Shown here piece by piece: positions 43,807-52,285 of a stretch of DNA of 56,613 nucleotides (the stretch's first letter is position 1; each line of letters opens with the position of its first letter). The notes below the pieces were generated by a model. That model saw nothing but the letters and a program-made list of their open reading frames with translations, made no database searches and had not been told where the DNA came from. The translations under genes and the position numbers were made by a program. The DNA is taken from positions 1-56,613 of the forward strand of contig CAXQNK010000020.1 in NCBI GenBank assembly GCA_964225175.1. Reading direction: 5' to 3'. Source of the DNA: WTJD01 sp964225175 (GTDB lineage: Bacteria > Pseudomonadota > Gammaproteobacteria > Xanthomonadales > SZUA-36).

Positions 43807-44022
43807 TCAGTACAAGCGGGTCCGGCGATTAACGTCTCGGGAAAGGCGACGGAGATTACGTTTGACTGCCGCTGCGGCTTTGCGCTTCCGTTCCTGAGTC
43901 GGTTTTTCATAGTATTCCCGGCGACGGGTCTCGGCCAGGATTCCAGCTTTCTCACAGGAGCGCTTGAATCTGCGCAAAGCGTATTCAAACGGCTCGTTCT
44001 CGCGAACTTTTACATTCGGCAT
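43807..44022 (-). CDS. rpsU: 30S ribosomal protein S21
   Basis: 71 residues, the normal length. VRENEPFEYALRRFKRSCEK and EYYEKPTQERKRKAAAA are near-universal in proteobacterial S21. Basic, late-assembling small-subunit protein near the 3' end of 16S rRNA, which helps initiation. First gene of the rpsU-yqeY-dnaG-rpoD operon, preceded by a clear sigma-70 promoter. Confidence 0.98.
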   Translation of the reverse strand: MPNVKVRENEPFEYALRRFKRSCEKAGILAETRRREYYEKPTQERKRKAAAAVKRNLRRLSRDVNRRTRLY

Positions 44023-44114
44023 GGGTCATCAACTCCCTGGGTCTATCGCGATGGCCTGCCTGCAGCCACCGTGCCTGTTATCTGACTTACCCGCCGTGGC
44101 GGGCCTAGCCGGTC

Positions 44115-44144
44115 ATTTTAACCGCCTTAGGGGCCGCAGTGCAA
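44115..44144 (-). promoter_or_regulatory. Sigma-70 promoter of rpsU-dnaG-rpoD operon
   Basis: Read on the minus strand: TTGCAC (44144-44139), 18-base spacer, TAAAAT (44120-44115). It lies between the gamma-glutamyltransferase stop and rpsU, placing the transcript start about 85 bases before the rpsU ATG. A GC-rich hairpin CCCGCC-GT-GGCGGG follows in the leader. Confidence 0.7.
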
Positions 44145-44153
44145 AGCCCAAAC

Positions 44154-45713
44154 CTAATTTGCAATCGCGACGGACCCGCCCCGCCGCGAGTCTCCGGCAC
44201 CGCCGAGACGGCCATCCGGCAATCGCTCAACCGCGTGAACACCCCCGAAATACAGGTTGGGCTCCGGCCAATTGCAAATGTGCTCATAATCAGCGCTCAG
44301 CCCGGCAATGGCAGAGAGCTGAAATCCAGCCTCTACATTCAGTATCCCGTCTTCGAAGTGCATCCTCGGAGCCTGAACCGCCTGATCGAGGGTCATTCCG
44401 AACTCAAAGACATTCAGCAGGACCTGGAGAATGGCGCTTCGAATCCGGTTTGAGCCGCCTGAACCCAGCGCCACCTGCCTGCCATCCGGTAGTTCGACGA
44501 TGCTTGGGCACATCATTGACGCCATCCGCTTGTTGGGCCGCCAACTGAAGAAACCTTCAGGGCTCAGGTCTTCCTCCCCGAGCATGTTGTTCAACATGAT
44601 TCCGGTACCCGGCAGAACGTAGGCGCAGCCCTCGCCATTTGAAATCGTCAAGCTGGCCAGGTTACCGCTCTGATCCGCTACGCTGATGTGGGTCGTGCCG
44701 CGGGTCGCGAGCGGCGCTTGCCACATTTCTTCCCGCCAATACTCAATCTGCTCAGCGTCCAGAATATTGAGTGCGGTTTCAAACGGGGCACCGCGCTCAA
44801 GGCCCAAGCGCCGGCGCATTGCTCCGGTCGTACGCATGGCTCGCAGCAAGGCAAGACAATGCCGTGAGCTCCCCCAGGGTTGCTTGGCGAGAGATTCTGA
44901 ATCCAGGAGCCCCATGGCGAAAGCTACGAGCACACCACTCGGCGAAGGCAAACTGTTAAGCAGAAACCTCGCACCATGGCTTCTGAATCGAACCGGATCG
45001 CGGATCTGCACCTCGTATTCATCAAGGTCCTGTCGACATAGCAGCCCCCCACGGTCAGTACAATCCCTGACCAGGCGATCTGCCCATTCACCCCTGTAGA
45101 ACAGGTCAGGGCCGGCTTCTATCAACGCCGCGAACGAATCGGCCATGTCCGGATGAACAACCCGCTCTCCCGCGGAGGCTATGGAGTCGCCGGGGCGCCC
45201 TGCCGCGGCCAGGGCCATGGCTTCCGGCGCGGCATTCAGGATGGGCAGGAGGATCTGGCTGATGTAGTGCTGGAATTCGTTGACCTCGACACCGTGCCGC
45301 GCCAGGTTCATGGCGGGGCCGCAAATCTCCGCCAGCGGCAGACGACATAATCGCTGGTGAATTTCGAACAGCCCAGCCACAACTCCGGGAACGGCCATCG
45401 AGCCCAAGCCAATATGGAACTCCTGTTGGGCGGTTCCGAAGTCCGCCTGTATGGGATAGAAGTCCACTTCGCCTTCGCGGGGTTTATGACGCGGAGTCTG
45501 AACGAAAAAGTCATAGATCTCAGCCCCCCTGTCTTCCGATTTGGCCAGCAGAAATCCCCCGCCACCGAGACTGGCCAGCAAGGGTTCAGCCACGCAGGCG
45601 GCACACAGAGCCGCAAGCGCCGCATCAAACGCGTTGCCACCCAACTCGAGTATTTGAGTCGCGGCACGGGCGGTCTCTGGATGGCCCGCCGCCACTATTC
45701 CCTTTTGGCCCAT
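44154..45713 (-). CDS. Gamma-glutamyltransferase family protein
   Basis: 519 residues. AGHPETARAATQILELGGNA opens the large-subunit part; autocleavage is expected before Thr340 in TRGTTHISVADQSG, the nucleophile of this Ntn-hydrolase family; LPGTGIMLNNMLGE and GGSNRIRSAILQV follow. It hydrolyses or transfers gamma-glutamyl groups (glutathione) or cleaves a related amide. No signal peptide is seen, unlike E. coli Ggt, so a cytoplasmic location and perhaps a different substrate are likely. Divergent from tsaD. Confidence 0.88.
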   Translation of the reverse strand: MGQKGIVAAGHPETARAATQILELGGNAFDAALAALCAACVAEPLLASLGGGGFLLAKSEDRGAEIYDFFVQTPRHKPREGEVDFYPIQADFGTAQQEFHIGLGSMAVPGVVAGLFEIHQRLCRLPLAEICGPAMNLARHGVEVNEFQHYISQILLPILNAAPEAMALAAAGRPGDSIASAGERVVHPDMADSFAALIEAGPDLFYRGEWADRLVRDCTDRGGLLCRQDLDEYEVQIRDPVRFRSHGARFLLNSLPSPSGVLVAFAMGLLDSESLAKQPWGSSRHCLALLRAMRTTGAMRRRLGLERGAPFETALNILDAEQIEYWREEMWQAPLATRGTTHISVADQSGNLASLTISNGEGCAYVLPGTGIMLNNMLGEEDLSPEGFFSWRPNKRMASMMCPSIVELPDGRQVALGSGGSNRIRSAILQVLLNVFEFGMTLDQAVQAPRMHFEDGILNVEAGFQLSAIAGLSADYEHICNWPEPNLYFGGVHAVERLPDGRLGGAGDSRRGGSVAIAN

Positions 45714-45866
45714 TGAGGCTCCTGCTTACTTTGATGCCCGCGCCATATTAACGCGCACTCACCAAGCATGCGCTGAATCCATCGGAAAGTTCACCAACAA
45801 GGACATCGGGGGAATCAGTGATTTACAATTCCAATTCGGCGTTGGGCCCGAGAGGATGACCAGTTA

Positions 45867-46913
45867 ATGCGCGTATTGGGTATCGAAACGTCCTGTGACG
45901 AGACGGGCGTGGCGCTCTATGACAGTGATCACGGTTTGCTGGCACACCGTTTGTTCAGCCAGGTCAAACTGCACGCCGAGTATGGCGGCGTGGTTCCGGA
46001 AATTGCCTCGCGCGATCACGTACGGAAATTGCTACCACTGGTGGAGGACTGCCTTCAGGCCGCAGCACTTCAGCGGACGGACATTGACGGGGTGGCCTAT
46101 ACAGCAGGCCCGGGCTTGATTGGTGCGCTGCTGGTTGGAGCCTCGGTCGGGCGCGCCATGGCGCTGGCCCTGGATTGCCCAGCGGTTGGCGTACACCACA
46201 TGGAGGGTCACCTTCTGGCGCCCATGCTTGAACCTGATCCCCCGGAATTTCCATTCGTGGCGCTGCTGGTATCTGGCGGTCACTCCATGCTCGTGCACGT
46301 CCAGTCCATTGGAGATTATACGGTGCTCGGAGAGACGCTTGACGATGCAGCGGGCGAAGCCTTTGATAAAACAGCCAAGCTGCTGGGACTGGGCTATCCT
46401 GGCGGCCCTGAAGTCGCTCGCCTTGCGGAAGAGGGTCGAGCAGATCGTTTTTCATTTCCGCGCCCTATGACCGATCGACCGGGCCTCGAGTTCAGCTTCA
46501 GCGGCCTGAAAACTCACACTCGCAACCTGTGGCTAAAACATGCTGAGGCCACGCAAGACGCATCGACCAAGGCCGACATCGCGGCCGGTTTTCAACAAGC
46601 CGTCATCGACACGATGGTCATCAAATGCCGGCGCGCAATGCAAAGCACGGACTGCTCGCAATTGATCATTGCCGGTGGTGTCGGTGCCAACCGGGGCTTG
46701 CGAGCAGCTCTCAAGGCGGCGGGCGAAAAACACGGGTTTCGCGTATCCTACCCACGCTTGGAGTTTTGCACGGACAACGGCGCTATGATCGCGTTCGCCG
46801 GATGTCAAAGGCTGCTCGCAGGCGCCTCGGAAGATCTCCACATCAAGGCACAGGCCCGCTGGTCACTGGAAGGTCTCCGGCCACCATCGGCAGCAGGAGA
46901 AACTGAGCAGTGA
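45867..46913 (+). CDS. tsaD: tRNA N6-adenosine threonylcarbamoyltransferase
   Basis: 348 residues. MRVLGIETSCDETGVALYD start, metal-binding HHMEGHLLAP, LLVSGGHSMLV, GLGYPGGPEVA, and the C-terminal FCTDNGAMIAFAG. Transfers the threonylcarbamoyl group to A37 of ANN-decoding tRNAs, with TsaB and TsaE. GAGG precedes ATG 45867. Its stop overlaps the folB GTG start (GTGA), giving a tsaD-folB-folK operon opposite to rpsU-dnaG-rpoD. Confidence 0.97.
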   Translation: MRVLGIETSCDETGVALYDSDHGLLAHRLFSQVKLHAEYGGVVPEIASRDHVRKLLPLVEDCLQAAALQRTDIDGVAYTAGPGLIGALLVGASVGRAMALALDCPAVGVHHMEGHLLAPMLEPDPPEFPFVALLVSGGHSMLVHVQSIGDYTVLGETLDDAAGEAFDKTAKLLGLGYPGGPEVARLAEEGRADRFSFPRPMTDRPGLEFSFSGLKTHTRNLWLKHAEATQDASTKADIAAGFQQAVIDTMVIKCRRAMQSTDCSQLIIAGGVGANRGLRAALKAAGEKHGFRVSYPRLEFCTDNGAMIAFAGCQRLLAGASEDLHIKAQARWSLEGLRPPSAAGETEQ

Positions 46914-47272
46914 AACCGGATATTGTGTTCATCGAAGATCTTCGAATCCAGACAGTGATCGGCATATTTGACTGGGAGCGGGAAATCACGCAAACCGTCA
47001 GCCTTGACCTTGAGATGCGCTTCGATATTGGGCAGGCCGCCCGCAGCGACCACATCGATGACACGCTCGACTACAAGGCGGTGGCAAAACGATTGATCGC
47101 GTTCGTCGAGAAAAGCGAATTTCAGCTGGTCGAGGCGCTGGCCGAGCACTGCGCGCGCATTGTCACCGATGAATTTCCCGTTGAACATGTCAGGCTGAAA
47201 CTGAGCAAGCCCGGTGCCGTGAGAGGTTCGAGCGCGGTGGGCGTCGTTATCGAGCGCTCGCGAGCGTCATGA
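46910..47272 (+). CDS. folB: Dihydroneopterin aldolase
   Basis: 120 residues. IEDLRIQTVIGIFDWERE start, DHIDDTLDYKAVAKRL, VEALAEHCARIV and LSKPGAVRGSSAVGV with the catalytic lysine. Converts dihydroneopterin to 6-hydroxymethyl-dihydropterin in folate synthesis. GTG start overlaps the tsaD stop, with AGGAG upstream; the stop overlaps folK by ATGA. Confidence 0.95.
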   Translation: MKPDIVFIEDLRIQTVIGIFDWEREITQTVSLDLEMRFDIGQAARSDHIDDTLDYKAVAKRLIAFVEKSEFQLVEALAEHCARIVTDEFPVEHVRLKLSKPGAVRGSSAVGVVIERSRAS

Positions 47273-47760
47273 GCCAGGCGTGGCTCAGCCTGGGCAGCAA
47301 CGTGGATGCGGCCACGAATATCCGGGCAGGCGTCAACGCCCTGAGAAGTCGATTCGGCAACTGTCGACTGTCTCCCGTCTATCGCAGCGCGGCGGTCGGT
47401 TTCGATGGTGAAGATTTTCTCAACCTTGCCGCGATGATTGAAACCCAGCTCACGCCCATGGCGCTGCGCGAGTGGATCAGAAAACTCGAAGACAGGCACG
47501 GTCGAGACAGAAGTCTGCCCCGGTTCTCAGATCGCGCACTGGATATTGACATCCTGTTGTTCGACGACCTGATCATCCATGACGAATCACTGGAAATACC
47601 ACGGCAGGAGATCCTGCAATCACCGCATGTGCTCAAGCCCCTCGCGGACCTTTCACCGGAGCTCATTCACCCCTGCGTACGCCGAAGCCTGGCGGAGATA
47701 TGGGCCGAAAGCGGCTTGGACGCCAGCGCGCTGACCGAGACACCGATCGACCTGGATTGA
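47269..47760 (+). CDS. folK: 2-amino-4-hydroxy-6-hydroxymethyldihydropteridine pyrophosphokinase
   Basis: 163 residues. SLGSNVDAATNI start, SPVYRSAAVGFDGEDFLNLA, and the HPPK signature DRALDIDILLFDD with metal-binding aspartates, then SPHVLKPLADLSPELIHP. Transfers pyrophosphate from ATP to the FolB product. Immediately coupled to folB, so two consecutive folate steps lie together. Confidence 0.96.
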   Translation: MSQAWLSLGSNVDAATNIRAGVNALRSRFGNCRLSPVYRSAAVGFDGEDFLNLAAMIETQLTPMALREWIRKLEDRHGRDRSLPRFSDRALDIDILLFDDLIIHDESLEIPRQEILQSPHVLKPLADLSPELIHPCVRRSLAEIWAESGLDASALTETPIDLD

Positions 47761-47764
47761 TTCA

Positions 47765-47780
47765 CTCTCTGGCAAGAGAG
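47765..47780. repeat. Hairpin CTCTCT-GGCA-AGAGAG between convergent folate genes
   Basis: A perfect 6-bp stem with a tetraloop lies in the 23-base gap between the folK stop and the opposing pteridine reductase stop. No T-run on either side, so terminator function is uncertain. Confidence 0.4.
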
Positions 47781-47783
47781 CAT

Positions 47784-48536
47784 TCAGACATTCAGGCTCC
47801 TGCCGCCATCCACTGCAAGTATCTGACCTGTCACGTAGGGCGCATCGAGCGCAAGAAACACCGCCGCGCCTGCAATGTCGTCGGGGTGGCCGATTCGCTT
47901 GAGCGGAACGCGACTCAGCGTTACGGCCTTGATGTCATCGGCCGGTTCCGGTTCCGGCCAGAGGATCGCGCCTGGAGAAACTCCATTGACCCGTACATCC
48001 GGACCCAATTCATGCGCCAGTGAGCGAGTCATCATGGCCAGGCCGGCCTTGGCAATACTGTAAACCGGGTGTCTTGGCATCGGCCGTTCGGCATGAATAT
48101 CGATGATGTTAATCACGCAAGCTCCCGCTGTTCGCAATTCAGGGAGCAGGGCCTGCGTCAAAAAGAATGGGCCTTTAAGGTTGCTGCCCATCAGGTCTTT
48201 CCAGACCTCATGGCTAACCTCACCCATCGGCGATGGATAGAACCGTGAAGCATTGTTGACGAGCACATCAACACGGCCCGTTATGGCCTTCACCTGGGCG
48301 GCCAATTCGGAAGCGCCATCTGCCGCAACCAGATCCGCCTGCAACACCAATGCGCTTCCCGGGCGCCGGATGTCCAGCTCGTCAGCCAATGCCTGCGCCT
48401 CATCCACGCTGCCATTGCAGTGAATCAGGACTCGGAGACCGCGCTCGTGCAGCGAACGAACGATCTGCGCGCCGATGCGGCGAGCGGCACCCGTCACCAG
48501 AGCCGTGAGTTGGCTGGACATTACTTCATCACTCAT
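47784..48536 (-). CDS. Pteridine reductase, FolM-like SDR
   Basis: About 250 residues. TGAARRIGAQIV is the pteridine-reductase variant of the SDR loop (basic residue in place of Gly), with HCNGSVDEAQ after the second strand, NNASRFYPSPMGEV, catalytic YSIAK and YVTGQILAVDGGRSL. FolM/PTR1 enzymes reduce dihydropterins or dihydrofolate with NADPH. Position next to folB-folK supports this over a generic SDR. Starts ATG 48536 or 48521. Its start is only 15 bases from the divergent methyltransferase gene. Confidence 0.85.
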   Translation of the reverse strand: MSDEVMSSQLTALVTGAARRIGAQIVRSLHERGLRVLIHCNGSVDEAQALADELDIRRPGSALVLQADLVAADGASELAAQVKAITGRVDVLVNNASRFYPSPMGEVSHEVWKDLMGSNLKGPFFLTQALLPELRTAGACVINIIDIHAERPMPRHPVYSIAKAGLAMMTRSLAHELGPDVRVNGVSPGAILWPEPEPADDIKAVTLSRVPLKRIGHPDDIAGAAVFLALDAPYVTGQILAVDGGRSLNV

Positions 48537-48551
48537 CGAAACTACCTTTCC

Positions 48552-49742
48552 ATGACGCCAGAGTCTTCCCGCGACATCCTGCCCGAACCCACCGCCGAGC
48601 TCAAGCAACACAGCCAGCGCCTGGCAGAACGGCTCAGAGAGAGAATTGCATCATGTGGCCCGATTCCCTTCTCGAGCTACATGGAGGCGGCGCTCTATGA
48701 GCCTGGTCTGGGCTATTACAGCGCGGGCCTGGAGAAACTTGGCCCGGGGGGTGATTTTATCACCGCGCCCGAACTTGGCGAGCTGTTTGGAAGCTGCCTG
48801 GCGCGACAGATCGAAGCGGTGTGCACAAGCTTGCAAAAGCCTGAAATACTGGAGATTGGCGCGGGCAGTGGTGCGCTCGCCGCAACGCTGTTGAATCGAT
48901 TTTCTCACAGTGACCGTCATTCTGGCATGCGCTACAACATCCTGGAGCGCAGCGCTGATTTGCGCCAACGCCAAAAACACACGCTCCTTGAAAGAGCCCC
49001 GGCAATGTTTGACCGTGTCACGTGGATCGATGCGCCGCCTGTCGTAAACTGGCAGGGAGTTCTGCTGGCAAACGAAGTGGTTGACGCCCTGCCGGTGGAA
49101 CTGTTCACAAAACGGGAAGGCTCCCTGCAGCAGATGTTCGTCAAGGCGAATGATTCAGGATTCGACTGGCATTTTGCCCCACCAGCCCACGCACTGGAGG
49201 ACATGATTCGCAAGCGCCTCGATGATGTTTTGGAAGAGCTTCCCGAAGGTTATCGCTCCGAAATTAATGTGTCCCTGCATTCCTGGCTAAGCGGCCTGAC
49301 CGAAACCATGACCAGTGGCTGCGCTCTGTTGATCGACTATGGCTATGAGCGCAGGGATTACTATCATCCCTCGAGGTCGGATGGCAGCCTGATCTGCCAT
49401 TATCGCCACCGAGCCGTTGATGCGCCGTTTCGGTGGCCGGGGCTGCAGGACATCACGGCGTTTGTTGACTTCACCGCACTTGCAGAAGCGGGCATGGAAT
49501 GCGGCCTGGACTGTAACGGCTATACCTCACAGGCCATGTTTCTTCTCGGCAATGGGCTTGAGCATGAACTCGCCATCCTGGGCTCGGATTTGCCCGAGGC
49601 GCAGCTGGATTTGCGGAATGAGGCTCGACGACTGACCCTGCCGAACGCCATGGGTGAAAAATTCAAGGTGATGGCGCTTACACGTGGACTTCCGTCGCCG
49701 CTGCCCGGTTTCGAGCTGCAGGACCTGCGGCATCGGCTCTAA
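48552..49742 (+). CDS. MidA/NDUFAF7-type SAM-dependent methyltransferase
   Basis: 396 residues of the COG1565 family. ALYEPGLGYYSAG, GPGGDFITAPELGELFG, and the SAM-binding LEIGAGSGALAATLL, then GVLLANEVVDALPVE and LLIDYGYERRDYYH. The mitochondrial member NDUFAF7 dimethylates an arginine of a complex I subunit; bacterial targets are not established. ATG 48552 is chosen; the frame upstream overlaps the opposing SDR. Confidence 0.9.
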   Translation: MTPESSRDILPEPTAELKQHSQRLAERLRERIASCGPIPFSSYMEAALYEPGLGYYSAGLEKLGPGGDFITAPELGELFGSCLARQIEAVCTSLQKPEILEIGAGSGALAATLLNRFSHSDRHSGMRYNILERSADLRQRQKHTLLERAPAMFDRVTWIDAPPVVNWQGVLLANEVVDALPVELFTKREGSLQQMFVKANDSGFDWHFAPPAHALEDMIRKRLDDVLEELPEGYRSEINVSLHSWLSGLTETMTSGCALLIDYGYERRDYYHPSRSDGSLICHYRHRAVDAPFRWPGLQDITAFVDFTALAEAGMECGLDCNGYTSQAMFLLGNGLEHELAILGSDLPEAQLDLRNEARRLTLPNAMGEKFKVMALTRGLPSPLPGFELQDLRHRL

Positions 49743-49755
49743 TGACGGCTGCCCG

Positions 49756-50145
49756 GTGAAACCTGCTCAACAACCGCACTGGCGCTGTGAGCGCCGATGG
49801 TTGATCTGCGGCTGGGCGATGGTCCTCGGCGTCATCATCCTGTCCCTTGTCAAGGTCCCGCAGGCCGTCCCCGTGGCGCATGCCGACAAGTTCGAGCACC
49901 TTCTGGCCTACGCGGCGATGATGTACTGGTGGGGTATGCTGAGGCCCGGGCGGAAATGGTTCTGGGCTCTGTGCCTCTGCGCCATGGGGCTGGGCCTGGA
50001 GTTTCTTCAGCAATTCGCACCCGGGCGATTCATGGAATGGCGCGACGCGGTCGCCAACCTGGTGGGCGTCGGCATCGGGTGGACACTCGCCGTGTTGCCG
50101 TCAGGACTTCTGTTGCGTCGCCTGGACCGACAATTTGGCAATTGA
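49756..50145 (+). CDS. VanZ-like small membrane protein
   Basis: 129 residues with about four hydrophobic segments. HADKFEHLLAYAAMMYWWG and LGLEFLQQFAPGRFMEWRDAVANLVGV match the VanZ-like pattern (D-K-hxH, then F-Q-x-F-x-pGR-x-x-E-hxDhxxNxhG). Function unknown; some relatives affect glycopeptide tolerance. Start GTG 49756 lies 13 bases after the methyltransferase stop. Its last 45 bases overlap the tail of cca on the other strand. Confidence 0.8.
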   Translation: MKPAQQPHWRCERRWLICGWAMVLGVIILSLVKVPQAVPVAHADKFEHLLAYAAMMYWWGMLRPGRKWFWALCLCAMGLGLEFLQQFAPGRFMEWRDAVANLVGVGIGWTLAVLPSGLLLRRLDRQFGN

Positions 50146-51342
50146 CCCAATCCGCGCCTCTCGAAGATATGCTCCGATTTCAAGGCCGTCTATGCCCGAA
50201 AGATCAAGGTCCCGGGCGTTCACCGAACAGGCCGCCGAGAGCGCCGAGCGCAAATAGTTAGCCTGTGGATAATCGCGTGCTTCCAGCCCCTTGCGACCTC
50301 GATAATCGCATTCGCAAGCCTGCAAAAAATCCTCGATATCACCACTTCTGATCGCATCCAGTTGTTCCAGGAGCTTCATCACGGTCTCGGGGCGGGCCTC
50401 GAGGATACGGTGCGCGCGCAGGTGCGCCGAGCAGACCTGGCGAGCGAGGCGCTGAGCACTCTTGGGCACGCGGTAACGCGCGCAGATATCATCAATCAGA
50501 GGCAGTCCAGAGTGCTCATGGCCAATGTGCCGCGGCCACTGATCTCGGGGCGTCATGCCCTTGCCAAGATCATGCAAAAGCACTGCAAAGGCGGTATTGG
50601 CCGAGCATCCCATGGATGCAGCGATGTCCAGGCACATTTCGACGTGCAGCCCGGTGTCCACCTCCGGGTGATGTTGCTCGGGTTGCGGCACACCGTATAG
50701 CGCATCCACCTCTGGCAACAATTCTGCCAGGGCGTCACATTCCCTGAGAATGCGAATGAACACGCTGGGCTGCGCCGAACGCATGGCCCGGCGTATTTCC
50801 ACCCAGACACGCTCGGGCACCAGGTGACTCAGTTCTCCGGAGCCTGCAATCTGGCGCATCATCTCCAGGGTCTGCGGATGCACACGGAAGCCCAGGGGCG
50901 TGAAGCGCGCGGCAAAACGCGCTACGCGCAATACCCTCAGAGGGTCCTCCACGAACGCAGAGGAAACGTGCCTGAGCCATCGATTCTCGATATCCGCCTG
51001 CCCCCCGAACGGATCAATCAGTCGGCCATCTGCTTGTCGCGCCATGGCATTAATGGTCAGGTCCCGCCGTTCCAGATCCTGCTCGATGGACACCTTGGGG
51101 TGAAAATCAACCGTAAAGCCATGATATCCGCGCCCAGACTTCCTCTCCGTTCGCGCCAAGGCGTACTCCTCGCCAGTCTCGGGGTGAAGAAATACCGGAA
51201 AAGAACTGCCTACCTGTCGAAACCCACGGTCCTCGAGGTCGGAAGGTGTTGCGCCAGTGACCACCCAGTCGCGTTCACTGGGCTCCAATCCGAGAAGCTC
51301 ATCCCTGACTGCGCCTCCGACCAGGTACACCTGTTCACGCAT
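50101..51342 (-). CDS. cca: CCA tRNA nucleotidyltransferase (multifunctional)
   Basis: 413 residues. Nucleotidyltransferase motif LVGGAVRDELLG and ERDWVV, RRDLTINAMAR, EDPLRVLRVARFAARF, and a C-terminal HD phosphohydrolase domain (FAVLLHDLGKGMTP). Adds or repairs the 3' CCA of tRNAs; the HD domain gives phosphatase/phosphodiesterase activity in gammaproteobacterial enzymes. Start overlaps the upstream gene stop (TGATG), and the 3' end overlaps the VanZ-like gene. Confidence 0.96.
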   Translation of the reverse strand: MREQVYLVGGAVRDELLGLEPSERDWVVTGATPSDLEDRGFRQVGSSFPVFLHPETGEEYALARTERKSGRGYHGFTVDFHPKVSIEQDLERRDLTINAMARQADGRLIDPFGGQADIENRWLRHVSSAFVEDPLRVLRVARFAARFTPLGFRVHPQTLEMMRQIAGSGELSHLVPERVWVEIRRAMRSAQPSVFIRILRECDALAELLPEVDALYGVPQPEQHHPEVDTGLHVEMCLDIAASMGCSANTAFAVLLHDLGKGMTPRDQWPRHIGHEHSGLPLIDDICARYRVPKSAQRLARQVCSAHLRAHRILEARPETVMKLLEQLDAIRSGDIEDFLQACECDYRGRKGLEARDYPQANYLRSALSAACSVNARDLDLSGIDGLEIGAYLREARIGSIAKLSVQATQQKS

Positions 51343-52277
51343 CAGCGTTTTGCCCGTTCACGGAACGCACCCAACTGGCGCTGACGTGCTGATTGTCCCA
51401 GGTAGCCCGGCACAATGCTCTCAATGGATTGGGGCGTGATACCGAGGCGAGGCAATGCGTTGTCCGAGGTGACGTTGTCAAGCTGCAGGGAGAGGTAGTT
51501 ATCGCTTGAAAACGGCTTGCCCGGCACGAAATCCATCACGCTGCCCTGAAGCTTACTCACGGCGTCAGGCAATGGGACAACAAGGCGTTTAAGGCCCAGT
51601 GTTTTCGCCGTGAAGCGCACCAGTTCGATCAAGGAGTAATCCCTACACCCCCCCAATTGAAGCGTTGACCCGGAATGCGCCTGGCTCGCTGCAACTTGCG
51701 CGATTGCCATGGCCACATCACCCGAGAAAACCGGCTGCAAACGCGAGGAGGCGCAGGCCAAAGGCAGGATAGGCGCCAGCCGCAACAACGTGGCGAATCG
51801 ATTGAAAAAGCCATCCCCGGGACCAAAGATGACGGAGGGCTGAAAAATCGTGACGTCCAGGCCTGATGCCCACAGTGCCGCTTCCGCTTCACCCTTGGTT
51901 TTTAAATAATGGCTGCGTCCCTGGCCCGCGCCTATTGCGCTGACATGGAGCAGACGCAGTACCCCAGCAACGCGACAGGCCTTGATGATGGTGTTGACCA
52001 GTTCGACATGGACGCGATGGAAACCGTGGCCTTTGAAGCCGGACTCATTAAGGATGCCCGCCATGCTGATCACGAGGTCAGCCCCGCCGAAGACCGCCGC
52101 GAGCCGGGACTCTGAATATACGTCCGCGGCCAGGACACGTGTGCCGGGCTGCAGGGCAAATTCCTTCGCCCTGTTGGGCATCCGGGTGAGCACCAGGCAT
52201 TCGTGACCCTCACCCGCCAGTGCCATGACCACCGCACGACCGAGAAACCCGCTACCGCCGACCAATACAATTTTCAT
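51342..52277 (-). CDS. NDUFA9-like NAD(P)-binding atypical SDR
   Basis: 311 residues. MKIVLVGGSGFLGRAVV with the atypical-SDR GxxGxxG, LHVSAIGAGQGRSHYLKTKGEAE (Tyr-x3-Lys), and FQPSVIFGPGDGFFNRFATL, typical of the complex-I NDUFA9 family in proteobacteria. The catalytic role is unsettled. ATG 52277 is chosen. It lies eight bases after the lytic transglycosylase stop and overlaps the cca start, so it belongs to a slt-this-cca operon. Confidence 0.88.
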   Translation of the reverse strand: MKIVLVGGSGFLGRAVVMALAGEGHECLVLTRMPNRAKEFALQPGTRVLAADVYSESRLAAVFGGADLVISMAGILNESGFKGHGFHRVHVELVNTIIKACRVAGVLRLLHVSAIGAGQGRSHYLKTKGEAEAALWASGLDVTIFQPSVIFGPGDGFFNRFATLLRLAPILPLACASSRLQPVFSGDVAMAIAQVAASQAHSGSTLQLGGCRDYSLIELVRFTAKTLGLKRLVVPLPDAVSKLQGSVMDFVPGKPFSSDNYLSLQLDNVTSDNALPRLGITPQSIESIVPGYLGQSARQRQLGAFRERAKR

Positions 52278-52285
52278 AAGTCCCC

